Origin: Microbacterium sp. SA39
GTDB lineage: Bacteria > Actinomycetota > Actinomycetes > Actinomycetales > Microbacteriaceae
Reading direction: 5' to 3'
Assembly: GCF_000967865.1 (NCBI RefSeq)
Contig: NZ_JXRU01000025.1
Coordinates: 1-64,000 of the forward strand
Length of the DNA: 64,000 bases
Positions 1 to 8,253 of this stretch are shown here, piece after piece. The position numbers and the translations under genes are program-made. The first letter of the stretch is position 1. Each line of letters opens with the position of its first letter. The notes under the pieces are model-generated. The model did no database searches. It was given only the letters and a program-made list of their open reading frames with translations, and was not told where the DNA came from.

Positions 1-1
1 G

Positions 2-1123
2 AACGCGGCTCTCGCGACTCCCAAGCGCAAGGCTCCCGGATTCGCCCTGCTCGGCACGCCCGGATATGAGGGCGACGTCGTCCTCGAGCTCAAGACCGTC
101 GCGGACATCGCGCTCGTCGGCTACCCGTCTGCGGGCAAGTCGAGCCTGATCGGCGCGATCTCCGCCGCGCGGCCGAAGATCGCCGACTATCCGTTCACCA
201 CGCTGCACCCGAACCTCGGCGTCGTCCAGTCGGAGAACTTCCGCTACACCGTCGCCGATGTGCCCGGCCTCGTCGAGGGCGCGAGCGAGGGCCGTGGACT
301 CGGCCTCGAGTTCCTCCGTCACGTCGAGCGCTGCACCGCTCTGCTGCACGTCCTCGACTGCGCCACCCTGGAGCCGGGGCGCGACCCGATCTCCGATCTC
401 GACGTGATCCTGGGCGAGCTCGGAGCATACGAAGTGCCCGAGGGACAGACGCCGCTGCTCGAGCGTCCTCAGTTCATCGCCCTGAACAAGATCGACGTGC
501 CCGAGGCCCGCGATCTCGCCGAGATGGTGCGTCCCGATCTGGAAGCCCGCGGTTTCCGCGTGTTCGAGATCTCCACGATCTCGCATGAAGGTCTTCGCCC
601 GCTGACTCTGGCCCTCGGCGAGCTCGTCGACAAGCACCGCGCCGAGGCGGCCGTCGCGGCTCCCAAGGAGCGCGTCATCATCCGTCCGCGCCGCTCGAAG
701 AAGGAATTCAGCATCCGTGTCGAGGGCGGCACCTACGGCAACGTCTACCGCATCATGGGCGAGAAGCCGGTGCGCTGGGTCCAGCAGACCGACTTCCAGA
801 ACGAGGAGGCCGTGGGCTTCCTCGCCGACCGTCTCGAGAAGCTGGGTGTCGAGGACGAGCTCTTCCGCGTCGGCGCGGTGCAGGGATCGACCGTCGTCAT
901 CGGCGAGGGCGACAGCATCGTCTTCGACTGGGAGCCGACGATGAGCTCCGCTGCCGAGCTGATGGCCGCGCCTCGCGGCACAGATCCGCGCCTCGCTCCG
1001 AACGATCGCCGCACCACCTCGGAGCGTCGCGCGACGTACTACGAGCGCATGGATGCCAAGGCTGCTGCTCGTGCGGAGGTGGAGGCTCAGCGCCTCGCGG
1101 CGTACCGCGAGGAAGGCGAGTGA
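2..1123 (+). CDS. obg: Obg/CgtA family GTPase, 5' end missing
   Basis: Essential GTPase of late 50S ribosomal subunit assembly and stress control. The reading frame is open from the window edge, so the N-terminal glycine-rich Obg domain is mostly outside. Visible are the G1 loop GYPSAGKSS (about nt 119-145), the switch I stretch [12 protein letters not shown]3 [10 protein letters not shown]4 NKID and a C-terminal Obg-specific domain ([11 protein letters not shown] onward) followed by a charged tail. The stop codon overlaps the GTG start of proB by 4 nt, so the two are translationally coupled. The obg-proB-proA order is common in Gram-positive bacteria. Identification is secure; the true start lies upstream of this window. 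Confidence 0.96.
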   Translation, partial: NAALATPKRKAPGFALLGTPGYEGDVVLELKTVADIALVGYPSAGKSSLIGAISAARPKIADYPFTTLHPNLGVVQSENFRYTVADVPGLVEGASEGRGLGLEFLRHVERCTALLHVLDCATLEPGRDPISDLDVILGELGAYEVPEGQTPLLERPQFIALNKIDVPEARDLAEMVRPDLEARGFRVFEISTISHEGLRPLTLALGELVDKHRAEAAVAAPKERVIIRPRRSKKEFSIRVEGGTYGNVYRIMGEKPVRWVQQTDFQNEEAVGFLADRLEKLGVEDELFRVGAVQGSTVVIGEGDSIVFDWEPTMSSAAELMAAPRGTDPRLAPNDRRTTSERRATYYERMDAKAAARAEVEAQRLAAYREEGE

Positions 1124-1905
1124 CCGCCCGCACCCGCGCAGACCTCGCCACGGCGTCCCGCATCGTCGTGAAGGTGGGGTCGTCCTCCATCAGCGGAGAA
1201 TCGTCCTGGCGCATCCCCGTGCTGGTCGAGGCGCTTGCAGCCGCACACGCCCGCGGGGCCGAGGTCGTCCTGGTCTCTTCCGGCGCCATCGCCACCGGCA
1301 TCCCGTTCCTGCGTCTCGATGCCCGTCCGACCGATCTCGCGACGCAACAGGCCGCCGCCGCGGTCGGGCAGAACATCCTCGTCTACCGCTACCAGGAGTC
1401 GCTGCGCCCGTTCGACATCGTCGCGGGACAGGTGCTGCTCACCACCGGTGACCTGGAGAACCCGATGTCGCGCTCGAACGCGCGGCGTGCGATGGAACGC
1501 CTGCTCGGCCTGCGCATCCTCCCGATCGTCAACGAGAACGACACGGTGGCGACGCAGGAGATCCGGTTCGGCGACAACGACCGTCTCGGCGCGCTCGTCG
1601 CTCAGCTGATCGAGGCCGATGCGCTCATCCTGCTCAGCGACATCGAGTCGCTCTACACGAAACCGCCGACCGATCCCGGTGCAGAGCCCATCGACACCGT
1701 GGCACCGGATGCCGATCTGTCAGGGCTCGAGTTCGGAGCGACGGTCGTCAACAGCGTCGGGACCGGGGGAGCCGCGACCAAGGTGTCTGCTGCGCGTCTC
1801 GCCGCGGCATCCGGCATCGGTGTGCTCGTCACGAGCGCAGACCTGGTGGACAAGGCCCTCGCGGGGGCTGAAATAGGAACCTGGTTCGAACCGGCGGTCT
1901 CCTAA
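1120..1905 (+). CDS. proB: glutamate 5-kinase
   Basis: Phosphorylates L-glutamate to gamma-glutamyl phosphate, the first step of proline synthesis. The 261-residue protein is an amino-acid-kinase fold: VVKVGSSS phosphate loop near residue 17, [12 protein letters not shown], the substrate motif NENDTVAT and [11 protein letters not shown], and a C-terminal [10 protein letters not shown] stretch. It ends without the RNA-binding PUA domain found on the longer E. coli enzyme, so it is the short form. Start is GTG overlapping the obg stop (GTGA). Its TAA stop forms the first bases of the putative proA -10 element. Confidence 0.96.
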   Translation: MTARTRADLATASRIVVKVGSSSISGESSWRIPVLVEALAAAHARGAEVVLVSSGAIATGIPFLRLDARPTDLATQQAAAAVGQNILVYRYQESLRPFDIVAGQVLLTTGDLENPMSRSNARRAMERLLGLRILPIVNENDTVATQEIRFGDNDRLGALVAQLIEADALILLSDIESLYTKPPTDPGAEPIDTVAPDADLSGLEFGATVVNSVGTGGAATKVSAARLAAASGIGVLVTSADLVDKALAGAEIGTWFEPAVS

Positions 1906-1908
1906 ACT
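1903..1908 (+). promoter_or_regulatory. -10 element for leaderless proA
   Basis: TAAACT ends exactly 6 nt before the proA ATG at 1915, the spacing expected if transcription starts on the A of the start codon. Its first three bases are the proB stop codon TAA. No convincing -35 hexamer is visible, as is usual for such actinobacterial promoters. It would let proA be transcribed independently of obg-proB. Confidence 0.6.
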
Positions 1909-1914
1909 GGGCGG

Positions 1915-3168
1915 ATGACCGACCAGACTCCGCAGGTGCGCCTGGAGCGCGCCAAAGAGGCGTCTCGCGCCACCGCCGCCCTCACCAGCGACGACAAGGA
2001 GCGCGCGCTCGAGGCGATCGCTCTCGCCCTCGAGCAGAATGCCGCGGGCATCATCGAGGCCAACGCTCGTGACATCACCCGGGGCCGTGAAGACGAGATC
2101 GGTGAATCACTGATCGACCGTCTGCGGCTCGATGAGAAGCGCGTGGCCGCGCTGGCCTCTGCGGTACGCCAGGTGGCGGCTCTCCCGGACCCGGTCGGAC
2201 GGGTCGTGGGCGGGCACCGGATGCCGAACGGCGTGGCCCTCGAGCAGGTGCGGGTGCCGTTCGGCGTGGTCGGCGCGATCTATGAGGCACGCCCGAACGT
2301 CACGGTCGACATCGCGGCGCTGGCGCTGCGATCGGGGAATGCCGTCGTGCTCCGCGGAGGCAGCGCTGCTCGCGACTCCAACGCCGTGCTCGTCGAGATC
2401 ATGAGGAATGCGCTGGAGGGTGCCGGCGTCACGGCCGAGGCCATCCAGACCGTCGACGACTTCGGGCGGGACGGTGCCAAGGCACTCATGCACGGTCGTG
2501 GCTTCATCGACGTGCTCGTGCCGCGAGGGAGCGCCGGGCTCATCGAGACCGTGGTCACCGAGTCGACGGTCCCGGTCATCGAGACGGGCGCGGGCAACGT
2601 TCACATCCTGCTCGACGAGACCGCGCCCGACGACTGGGCGCAGGACATCGTGGTGAACGCCAAGGTGCAGCGCCCCAGCGTCTGCAACGCCGTCGAGACG
2701 GTGCTGGTCCATCGGCAGGCGGCGCCGCGGCTCATCCCGCTCGTCGCGAGCGCGCTGCAGAGCGAGGGCGTGGCCATCCACGGCGACGACATCGTCGCGG
2801 GCCTCGTCTCGAACGTCATCCCCGCCACGGAAGAGGACTGGGAGACCGAGTACCTGAGCCTCGACATCGCGATGAAGGTCGTCGACTCCCTCGACGAGGC
2901 GCTCGACCACATCCGCAGGTACAGCACCGGGCACACCGAGTCGATCATCACCACCGATTCGCGCAACGCCGAGCGCTTCCTCGCCGAGGTCGACTCCGCC
3001 GTCGTGATGGTGAACACGTCCACGCGCTTCACCGATGGAGGCGAGTTCGGGTTCGGCGCCGAGGTCGGCATCTCCACGCAGAAGCTGCACGCGCGGGGCC
3101 CGATGGGGCTCTCCGAGCTGACCAGCACGAAGTGGCTCGCGCGTGGGTCGGGGCAGACCCGCGGCTGA
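1915..3168 (+). CDS. proA: gamma-glutamyl phosphate reductase
   Basis: NADPH-dependent reduction of gamma-glutamyl phosphate to glutamate semialdehyde, second step of proline synthesis. 417 residues, the normal length for ProA. It shows the aldehyde-dehydrogenase-like cofactor region (GVVGAIYEARPNVTVD, RGGSAARDSN), the catalytic cysteine in RPSVCNAVETVL and the C-terminal signature FGFGAEVGISTQKLHARGPM. The start is only 9 nt after proB and has no good Shine-Dalgarno sequence, but a -10 hexamer sits 6 nt upstream, suggesting leaderless translation in addition to any read-through from proB. Confidence 0.97.
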   Translation: MTDQTPQVRLERAKEASRATAALTSDDKERALEAIALALEQNAAGIIEANARDITRGREDEIGESLIDRLRLDEKRVAALASAVRQVAALPDPVGRVVGGHRMPNGVALEQVRVPFGVVGAIYEARPNVTVDIAALALRSGNAVVLRGGSAARDSNAVLVEIMRNALEGAGVTAEAIQTVDDFGRDGAKALMHGRGFIDVLVPRGSAGLIETVVTESTVPVIETGAGNVHILLDETAPDDWAQDIVVNAKVQRPSVCNAVETVLVHRQAAPRLIPLVASALQSEGVAIHGDDIVAGLVSNVIPATEEDWETEYLSLDIAMKVVDSLDEALDHIRRYSTGHTESIITTDSRNAERFLAEVDSAVVMVNTSTRFTDGGEFGFGAEVGISTQKLHARGPMGLSELTSTKWLARGSGQTRG

Positions 3169-3172
3169 GGGC

Positions 3173-3178
3173 TAGACT
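3173..3178 (+). promoter_or_regulatory. -10 element upstream of the 74-aa membrane protein gene
   Basis: TAGACT just after the proA stop, matching the TAGACT/TAGGCT hexamers seen elsewhere in this window. It predicts a transcript start near 3185 and a 5' leader of about 48 nt carrying a GGAG-type ribosome site before ATG 3233, so this promoter is not leaderless. It probably drives the small gene and nadD. Confidence 0.5.
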
Positions 3179-3232
3179 GGGGGACGCTGTACCGCTCAGA
3201 TCCCGCAGAGCACGCCACGAAACGGAGTCAGG

Positions 3233-3457
3233 ATGAACCTCGTCGCACAGATCGCGATGGCCGCCGCCGAAGCCGAGCACACCGGCAATGTCGCGCTGGA
3301 AACGCTGATCTTCGGGGTCATCGCTGCGATCGTGTTCGCCTTCCTGGGCTTGGTCACCCTGTCGTACAAGAACGTCGCGAACCGTCATTCGGCCAAGGCC
3401 GAGGCATGGGCGGCGAAGCACGGCAAAGACGGACACGAGGCAGGACACGGCCACTGA
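3233..3457 (+). CDS. small single-pass membrane protein, function unknown
   Basis: A 74-residue protein with one clear hydrophobic segment (about residues 21-43, [21 protein letters not shown]) and a charged, histidine-rich tail ending [11 protein letters not shown]. The start is supported by ACGGAGTCAGG upstream. It lies between proA and nadD, 22 nt before nadD. The residue pattern looks like a conserved small membrane protein rather than a chance frame, but I recognise no characterised family and infer no function. The histidine tail could bind metal, which is speculation. Confidence 0.75.
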   Translation: MNLVAQIAMAAAEAEHTGNVALETLIFGVIAAIVFAFLGLVTLSYKNVANRHSAKAEAWAAKHGKDGHEAGHGH

Positions 3458-3479
3458 GCCCGATGATGACCTCGCCCTC

Positions 3480-4085
3480 ATGAACACTGCTGCGACCACG
3501 CGCACCCCGCGCATCGGCGTGATGGGCGGGACGTTCGACCCCATCCACCACGGCCACCTGGTCGCAGCGAGCGAGGTCGCGCACTCATTCGATCTCGACG
3601 AGGTCGTCTTCGTCCCCACCGGTCATCCGTGGCAGAAGTCCGATGTCACGCCGAGCGAGCACCGCTATCTGATGACGGTGATCGCGACGGCATCGAACCC
3701 GCAGTTCACCGTGAGCAGGGTCGACATCAACAGGGAAGGCCCGACGTACACGATCGACACGCTCCGCGATCTGAAGCAGGAACGGCCGGATGCCGAACTC
3801 TTCTTCATCACCGGAGCGGATGCCGTAGCGCAAATTCTCAGTTGGAGGGACCATGATGAGTTGTGGGAGTTGGCCCACTTCGTCGCGGTCTCCCGCCCGG
3901 GACACGTCCTGAGCACGGACGGCCTCCCGAGCGACAACGTCAGCCAGCTGGAGGTGCCGGCGCTGTCGATATCCTCGACCGACTGCCGAGTACGAGTTCG
4001 CGACGATCAGCCGGTCTGGTATCTGGTCCCCGACGGAGTCGTTCAGTACATCGCGAAGCATCATCTGTATCGGAGCAAGGCATGA
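3480..4085 (+). CDS. nadD: nicotinate-nucleotide adenylyltransferase
   Basis: Transfers AMP from ATP to nicotinate mononucleotide, the penultimate step of NAD synthesis. The 201-residue protein has the nucleotidyltransferase motif [12 protein letters not shown] near the N-terminus with both catalytic histidines, an [10 protein letters not shown] substrate loop, [12 protein letters not shown] in mid-protein and a C-terminal ISSTDCRVR motif, a variant of the usual ISSTxIR ATP-binding signature. The stop overlaps the next ATG by 4 nt (ATGA), indicating coupling with the downstream acidic membrane protein and rsfS. Confidence 0.95.
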   Translation: MNTAATTRTPRIGVMGGTFDPIHHGHLVAASEVAHSFDLDEVVFVPTGHPWQKSDVTPSEHRYLMTVIATASNPQFTVSRVDINREGPTYTIDTLRDLKQERPDAELFFITGADAVAQILSWRDHDELWELAHFVAVSRPGHVLSTDGLPSDNVSQLEVPALSISSTDCRVRVRDDQPVWYLVPDGVVQYIAKHHLYRSKA

Positions 4086-5323
4086 GTACTTCGGATCAGC
4101 AAGATCACGGTCCGCTGACGCGCAAGCAGCTGCGGGAGATCCGTCTGACGGGTTCCACTCCCGTCATCACCCCGGAAGAGGCCGCTGCTGCGGCTGAGGC
4201 GGCCCCGCCCGCGCCGCCCGTGCCGTCTGCGCCCGAGCCCGTCGAGGCCGAGCCCGTCGAAGAGATGCCGGTCCCGGACGCGGAAGAGACGACGACTTCG
4301 ACTGCCGATGAGGAGCCCCATCCAGCCGCCGGCGCTCCGCTCACCCGTCGACAGGTCCGCGAGCAGGAGCGGACCAGGACGGGCTCCGTCTCCGTCGTCG
4401 GAGCTGACGACGGTGAGCCGGACAGCGACGTCGGAGACCCTGCCGCGCGCCAGGAAGCGGTGGCGACCGACAAAGCCACCGCAGCCGGAGATGCCGAGGT
4501 CGAGCAGCGTTCCGTCATCGTGTCCGAAGTGCCTGATTTCATCGCGCGCGCATCCGCCGACACAGCGGGCGACGACGACGACATCGACGATGAGATCGTC
4601 CTGGAGCCCATCCCGGCTTCCCCGACGGTCGATACTGTCGGCGTCGTGCCGCTCGAGGTCACCGAGGAGCCTGCGGACACCGAACCTCGGGACGACGTCG
4701 CGGCCGTGCTCGGCTTCCCGGTCGCAACCGAGACCGAGGCCGGCACGGCTGACGATGATGTGCTCGCCGATGTCCACGAGGCGGATGACGACGACGTCGT
4801 CGATGACCCCCGTCCCACGGTCAACCCCGGCTTCGGCGAGGGTCTGCTCACGGATGCTCCCGAGGCGGCGGCGCCCGCTGCGTTCCGCCCGTCCTTCGAC
4901 GAGCTGCTCACGGTGGGGGACTCCACCGGCTCGCAGCACTCCGCGCCGAACGCGCTGATCTTCACGCCGTCGCCCGGCGACGGATCGCTCTCGGGCCCGG
5001 TGGCTTCGACGGGCGAGATCCTGGTGACCGGCTCCTACGAGCTTCCCCGCGGTCTCGGCTCGCAGGGGCACGCGCACGGCACGACCGACGGCAAGGACAT
5101 CGATGCGGTCCTGATCGACGGAGAGCTGGCGCCGTCATCCTCTCCGACGCCGATCGCCGCGAGCGCCGCTGTCAGCACGATCAAGCCTGCGGGCGAGGTC
5201 ATCCGCCCTCCCGCTCCCGAAAAGGGCAACCGACTTCTGCTCATCCTGGCGATCGTGGCCGGAGGTCTCGCCCTCGCGGTGGGCACCGCCGTCATCGTCG
5301 CCTTCTCAACGAATGTGTTCTGA
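4082..5323 (+). CDS. long acidic disordered protein with C-terminal membrane anchor
   Basis: A 413-residue protein beginning [21 protein letters not shown] second similar motif, [11 protein letters not shown], occurs around residue 83, so a short basic element is duplicated. Most of the chain is rich in Ala, Pro, Glu and Asp and looks intrinsically disordered. One hydrophobic helix near the C-terminus ([24 protein letters not shown]) would anchor it with the acidic region in the cytoplasm. The ATG at 4082 overlaps the nadD stop, preferred over a longer frame starting inside nadD. It abuts rsfS by 1 nt. I know proteins of this type between nadD and rsfS in related actinobacteria but no established function. 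Confidence 0.85.
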   Translation: MSTSDQQDHGPLTRKQLREIRLTGSTPVITPEEAAAAAEAAPPAPPVPSAPEPVEAEPVEEMPVPDAEETTTSTADEEPHPAAGAPLTRRQVREQERTRTGSVSVVGADDGEPDSDVGDPAARQEAVATDKATAAGDAEVEQRSVIVSEVPDFIARASADTAGDDDDIDDEIVLEPIPASPTVDTVGVVPLEVTEEPADTEPRDDVAAVLGFPVATETEAGTADDDVLADVHEADDDDVVDDPRPTVNPGFGEGLLTDAPEAAAPAAFRPSFDELLTVGDSTGSQHSAPNALIFTPSPGDGSLSGPVASTGEILVTGSYELPRGLGSQGHAHGTTDGKDIDAVLIDGELAPSSSPTPIAASAAVSTIKPAGEVIRPPAPEKGNRLLLILAIVAGGLALAVGTAVIVAFSTNVF

Positions 5324-5715
5324 TGCAATCACCTGAAACCGCCGAAGAGATGCTCCGTCTCGCCGCACAAGCCGCTGTCGACAAGGGCGGTGAAGACCTC
5401 GTCGCGCTCAACGTCTCCGAGCCGCTGCCGCTGGTCGACATCTTCCTGCTCGTCACCGGTAACAGCGAGCGGAACGTCGCCGCGATCGCCGACGAGATCG
5501 AGGACCGGCTGATCGAGTCGGGGCACAAACGCGTTCGCCGTGAGGGCCGCGCCGAGTCGCGCTGGGTCCTCCTCGACTTCGGCGACCTGATCGTGCACGT
5601 GTTCCATCAGGAGGAGCGGGTCTACTACGGCCTCGAGCGTCTCTGGAAGGACTGCCCTGTCGTCCCGATCGAGGTCTCCGAACACGTCTCCGAGCACGCG
5701 ACAGATCGCCCCTGA
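5323..5715 (+). CDS. rsfS: ribosomal silencing factor RsfS
   Basis: Binds ribosomal protein L14 and blocks 30S-50S joining when nutrients are scarce. The 130-residue protein has the typical DUF143 pattern: LVALNVSEPLPLVDIFLLVTG, the central RREGRAESRWVLLDFGDLIVHVF and the C-terminal RVYYGLERLWKD. Length is normal. Its ATG shares one base with the upstream stop codon. Position after nadD is the canonical arrangement. Confidence 0.96.
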   Translation: MQSPETAEEMLRLAAQAAVDKGGEDLVALNVSEPLPLVDIFLLVTGNSERNVAAIADEIEDRLIESGHKRVRREGRAESRWVLLDFGDLIVHVFHQEERVYYGLERLWKDCPVVPIEVSEHVSEHATDRP

Positions 5716-5716
5716 C

Positions 5717-6406
5717 GTGACTGTGCACCTGATCACCGGCGCAGGCTCCGGCATCGGTCAGGTTCTCGCGCGTCGCCTGCTCGAGCGCGGGGACGAGGTC
5801 ATCGCCGTGGCTCGCGATGCCGGCCGTGCTCGCGAGATCGCGGCGGAGCTTCCCGGCATATCCACTCTCGTCGCCGATCTGTCCCAGCCGGGACGCATCT
5901 CCTGGGCGCTGTCGAAGCAGCATCTTCCGGAGCGCATCGACTCGCTTCTTCACGTGGCGGGCGTGGTCGATCTCGGCACGGTGGCTGACCTTGCACCGGC
6001 CATCTGGGAGCAGCAATTGGCCGTGAACCTCGTCGCTCCCGCCGAGCTGACGAGATTGCTCCTCCCCGTGTTGCGCGTCTCGGGAGGACAGGTGGTGTTC
6101 GTGAACTCGGGCGCCGGGCTGCACGCGCACGCCGGGTGGTCGGCCTACGCCGCGTCCAAGCACGGGCTCAAGGCGCTGGCCGACGCGCTGCGCGCAGAAG
6201 AGGCCGAGCACGGCGTGCGGGTGACCTCGATCTTCCCCGGCCGCACGGCAACCCCCATGCAGGAGCGCGTGCATCACCAGGAAAGTGCCGACTACGACGC
6301 CTCGCGCTTCATCAGCGCGGATGCGGTCGCGACGACCATCCTCACGGCACTCGACCTTCCACGCGACGCGCAGCTGACCGACCTCACGGTGCGCCCGGGG
6401 CGCTGA
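5717..6406 (+). CDS. short-chain dehydrogenase/reductase
   Basis: A 229-residue classical SDR, probably NAD(P)-dependent. It carries the N-terminal nucleotide motif TGAGSGIG and the catalytic YAASK (Tyr-x3-Lys) preceded by VNSGAGLHAHAGWSAY. The substrate cannot be read from sequence. Start is GTG one base after the rsfS stop, so it is likely the last gene of the nadD-rsfS transcript. It converges on the ATPase gene ending at 6429 with a 22-bp gap holding only a short GGCCgaaGGCC hairpin. Confidence 0.9.
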   Translation: MTVHLITGAGSGIGQVLARRLLERGDEVIAVARDAGRAREIAAELPGISTLVADLSQPGRISWALSKQHLPERIDSLLHVAGVVDLGTVADLAPAIWEQQLAVNLVAPAELTRLLLPVLRVSGGQVVFVNSGAGLHAHAGWSAYAASKHGLKALADALRAEEAEHGVRVTSIFPGRTATPMQERVHHQESADYDASRFISADAVATTILTALDLPRDAQLTDLTVRPGR

Positions 6407-6428
6407 GTTGTCTGGCCGAAGGCCGGTC

Positions 6429-8096
6429 TCACACCGTCAGGCGGGTCCTCCGAGCCAGCATGCCGCGCTCTCCGCGCGTCTGGGGCGGGATCGCCGACAG
6501 AAGCGAACGCGTATACGGGTGTGACGGATTGCCGTACACCTCTTCCGTGACGCCGATCTCGACCATCTCGCCGAGGTACATCACGGCAACGCGGTCGGCG
6601 ATGTGACGCACGAGCGACAGGTCGTGCGCGATGAAGACGATCGACATGCCCAGCCGCTCCCGCAGCTCGCAGAGCAGGTCGATGATCTGCGCACGGATCG
6701 AGACGTCCAGAGCCGACACCGGCTCGTCGCAGACCAGCACGTCGGGGTCCAGGGCGAGAGCGCGGGCGATGCCGATGCGCTGGCGCTGCCCGCCCGAGAA
6801 CTGATGGGGGAATCGCGAGCCCATCTCGGGAGTGAGCCCGACGAGTTCGAGCAGTTCCGCGACACGGTCTCGTCGGCTGGCCGGCGTCCCCGTGCGGCTC
6901 GCCGCAAGTGGCTCAGCGATGATCTGCTGCACGGTCATCCGTGGGTTGAGTGACATGTACGGGTCCTGGAACACCATCTGCACGCCACGGCGGAGGGTCC
7001 GGCGATCACGCAACCTGCCGCGCGTGACATCCTCGTCGCGGTACCGCAGAGTGCCGGCATCCGGAGAGTCCAGACCCACGAGCATCCGCGCGAGCGTCGA
7101 TTTGCCGCTTCCGGATTCACCCACGATCGCGAGGATCTCGCCGCTGTGCAGCTGGAGGTCGACACCCGCGACGGCGGCCACGCGATGCGCGCGGCGCCCG
7201 CTTCCGGTGCGGAAGGTGCGCTCGAGCCCGCGCCCTTCCAGAATCGGCGCGGAGCCGTCGTCCTCGGTGGCGGCGCTCACGTCCTGCGGCATCGAGTTCA
7301 GCAGCTGCAGGGTGTACGGATGCTGCGGCGCGGTGAGGACGTCGTCCGCGCTGCCGGCTTCGACGATACGCCCGGTGCGCATGACTGCGACCCGGTCCGC
7401 CACCTCCATCACGACGCCGAGATCGTGAGTGATGAGGAGGAGGCCCATGCCGAGGCGGTCGCGAAGGGACAGGAGCAGATCGAGGATCTGTGCCTGGACA
7501 GTGACATCGAGCGCGGTCGTCGGCTCGTCGGCGATGATGAGATCGGGGTCGAGCGCGATGGCCATGGCGATGAGGATGCGCTGGCGCTGGCCGCCGGAGA
7601 ACTGGTGAGCGTAGTCGTGCACACGCTTGCCGGGTGTCGGGATGCCGACGAGCGTGAGGAGTTCGACAGCTCGGGCCAGCGCGGCGCGCTTGCTGACGTC
7701 GCGGTGTGCACGGATCAGATCGACGATCTGGTCGCCGATGCTGAGCACGGGATTGAGTGCGGAGAGGGCATCCTGCATGACGAGGCTGACCTTGACGCCC
7801 CGCAGCCGACGGTGCTGCTCGGCGGTGAGCGTGAGCAGATCGGTCGTGCCCAGCGTCATACTCGTGGCCTCGACGACGCCGTTGTCGATGAGCCCCATGA
7901 TCGCGCGCGCCGTCATGGACTTGCCCGAGCCGGACTCCCCGAGCAGGGCGAAGACCTCGCCCCGGCGCACCGCGATGTCGATGTCGTCGACGACCCGGTT
8001 CGGGCGCCCGTCGGTCGACAGGGTCACGGTGAGCCCGCGGACGTCGAGGACGCTTCCGCCCTCAGATGCTGACGTGTTCTCCATGCTTGCCATCAT
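6429..8096 (-). CDS. fused oligopeptide ABC transporter ATPase (DppD-DppF type)
   Basis: A 555-residue cytoplasmic protein with two complete ABC ATPase domains: Walker [11 protein letters not shown] and [10 protein letters not shown], signature FSGGQRQRI twice, Walker [13 protein letters not shown] and [12 protein letters not shown]. This is DppD and DppF (OppD/OppF) joined in one chain. It is divergent from the binding-protein and permease genes starting at 9462, which otherwise lack an ATPase, so it almost certainly energises that transporter. The first ATG (8096) is chosen because TAGTCT lies 6 nt before it, a leaderless layout; ATG 8093 and 8084 are alternatives. Confidence 0.93.
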   Translation of the reverse strand: MMASMENTSASEGGSVLDVRGLTVTLSTDGRPNRVVDDIDIAVRRGEVFALLGESGSGKSMTARAIMGLIDNGVVEATSMTLGTTDLLTLTAEQHRRLRGVKVSLVMQDALSALNPVLSIGDQIVDLIRAHRDVSKRAALARAVELLTLVGIPTPGKRVHDYAHQFSGGQRQRILIAMAIALDPDLIIADEPTTALDVTVQAQILDLLLSLRDRLGMGLLLITHDLGVVMEVADRVAVMRTGRIVEAGSADDVLTAPQHPYTLQLLNSMPQDVSAATEDDGSAPILEGRGLERTFRTGSGRRAHRVAAVAGVDLQLHSGEILAIVGESGSGKSTLARMLVGLDSPDAGTLRYRDEDVTRGRLRDRRTLRRGVQMVFQDPYMSLNPRMTVQQIIAEPLAASRTGTPASRRDRVAELLELVGLTPEMGSRFPHQFSGGQRQRIGIARALALDPDVLVCDEPVSALDVSIRAQIIDLLCELRERLGMSIVFIAHDLSLVRHIADRVAVMYLGEMVEIGVTEEVYGNPSHPYTRSLLSAIPPQTRGERGMLARRTRLTV

Positions 8097-8102
8097 GCCA
8101 GG

Positions 8103-8108
8103 AGACTA
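8103..8108 (-). promoter_or_regulatory. -10 element for the leaderless fused ATPase gene
   Basis: On the minus strand the hexamer reads TAGTCT and ends 6 nt before ATG 8096. The inverted repeat at 8117-8136 overlaps where a -35 would lie, so a regulator bound there would be expected to affect this promoter. Confidence 0.6.
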
Positions 8109-8116
8109 CCTCTGAA

Positions 8117-8136
8117 ATGTTTCGAACAGGAAACAT
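8117..8136. promoter_or_regulatory. inverted repeat, candidate operator of the peptidase/transporter locus
   Basis: ATGTTTC, six bases, then GAAACAT: two perfect 7-bp arms in the divergent intergenic region between the fused ATPase gene and the dipeptidase gene. It covers the -35 position of the minus-strand promoter and is unusually AT-rich for this genome. The tandem Lrp/AsnC protein at the end of the plus-strand operon is an obvious candidate ligand, but that is inference. Confidence 0.5.
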
Positions 8137-8140
8137 CTCA

Positions 8141-8179
8141 GCCGAAATTATTCAGCAAGGTTGACATATACGCCGAAAT
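8141..8179. repeat. paired GCCGAAAT direct repeats
   Basis: Two identical 8-mers at 8141-8148 and 8172-8179, 31 bp apart, close to three turns of B-DNA. They bracket the TTGACA at 8161. Same-face spacing suits a multimeric regulator such as an Lrp-type protein. With only two copies this may be coincidence. Confidence 0.35.
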
Positions 8180-8189
8180 CAACGAGATT
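8161..8189 (+). promoter_or_regulatory. promoter of the dipeptidase-transporter operon
   Basis: A perfect -35 hexamer TTGACA (8161-8166) is followed after 17 bp by GAGATT (8184-8189), which keeps the A at position 2 and T at position 6 of a -10. The start would be near 8196, giving a leader of about 58 nt with AAGGAG at 8241-8246 before GTG 8254. This is the only consensus -35 I noticed in the window. Confidence 0.5.
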
Positions 8190-8253
8190 CGAGGAATTCT
8201 CCTCTCGTTGACGGGGAAAGTCATCCGCACCACCGAACCGAAGGAGCGCATCC

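Noticed and set aside
6413..6425. GGCCgaaGGCC hairpin between the SDR and ATPase genes as a terminator
   Set aside because: Four-base-pair stem without T-run; too weak to call.
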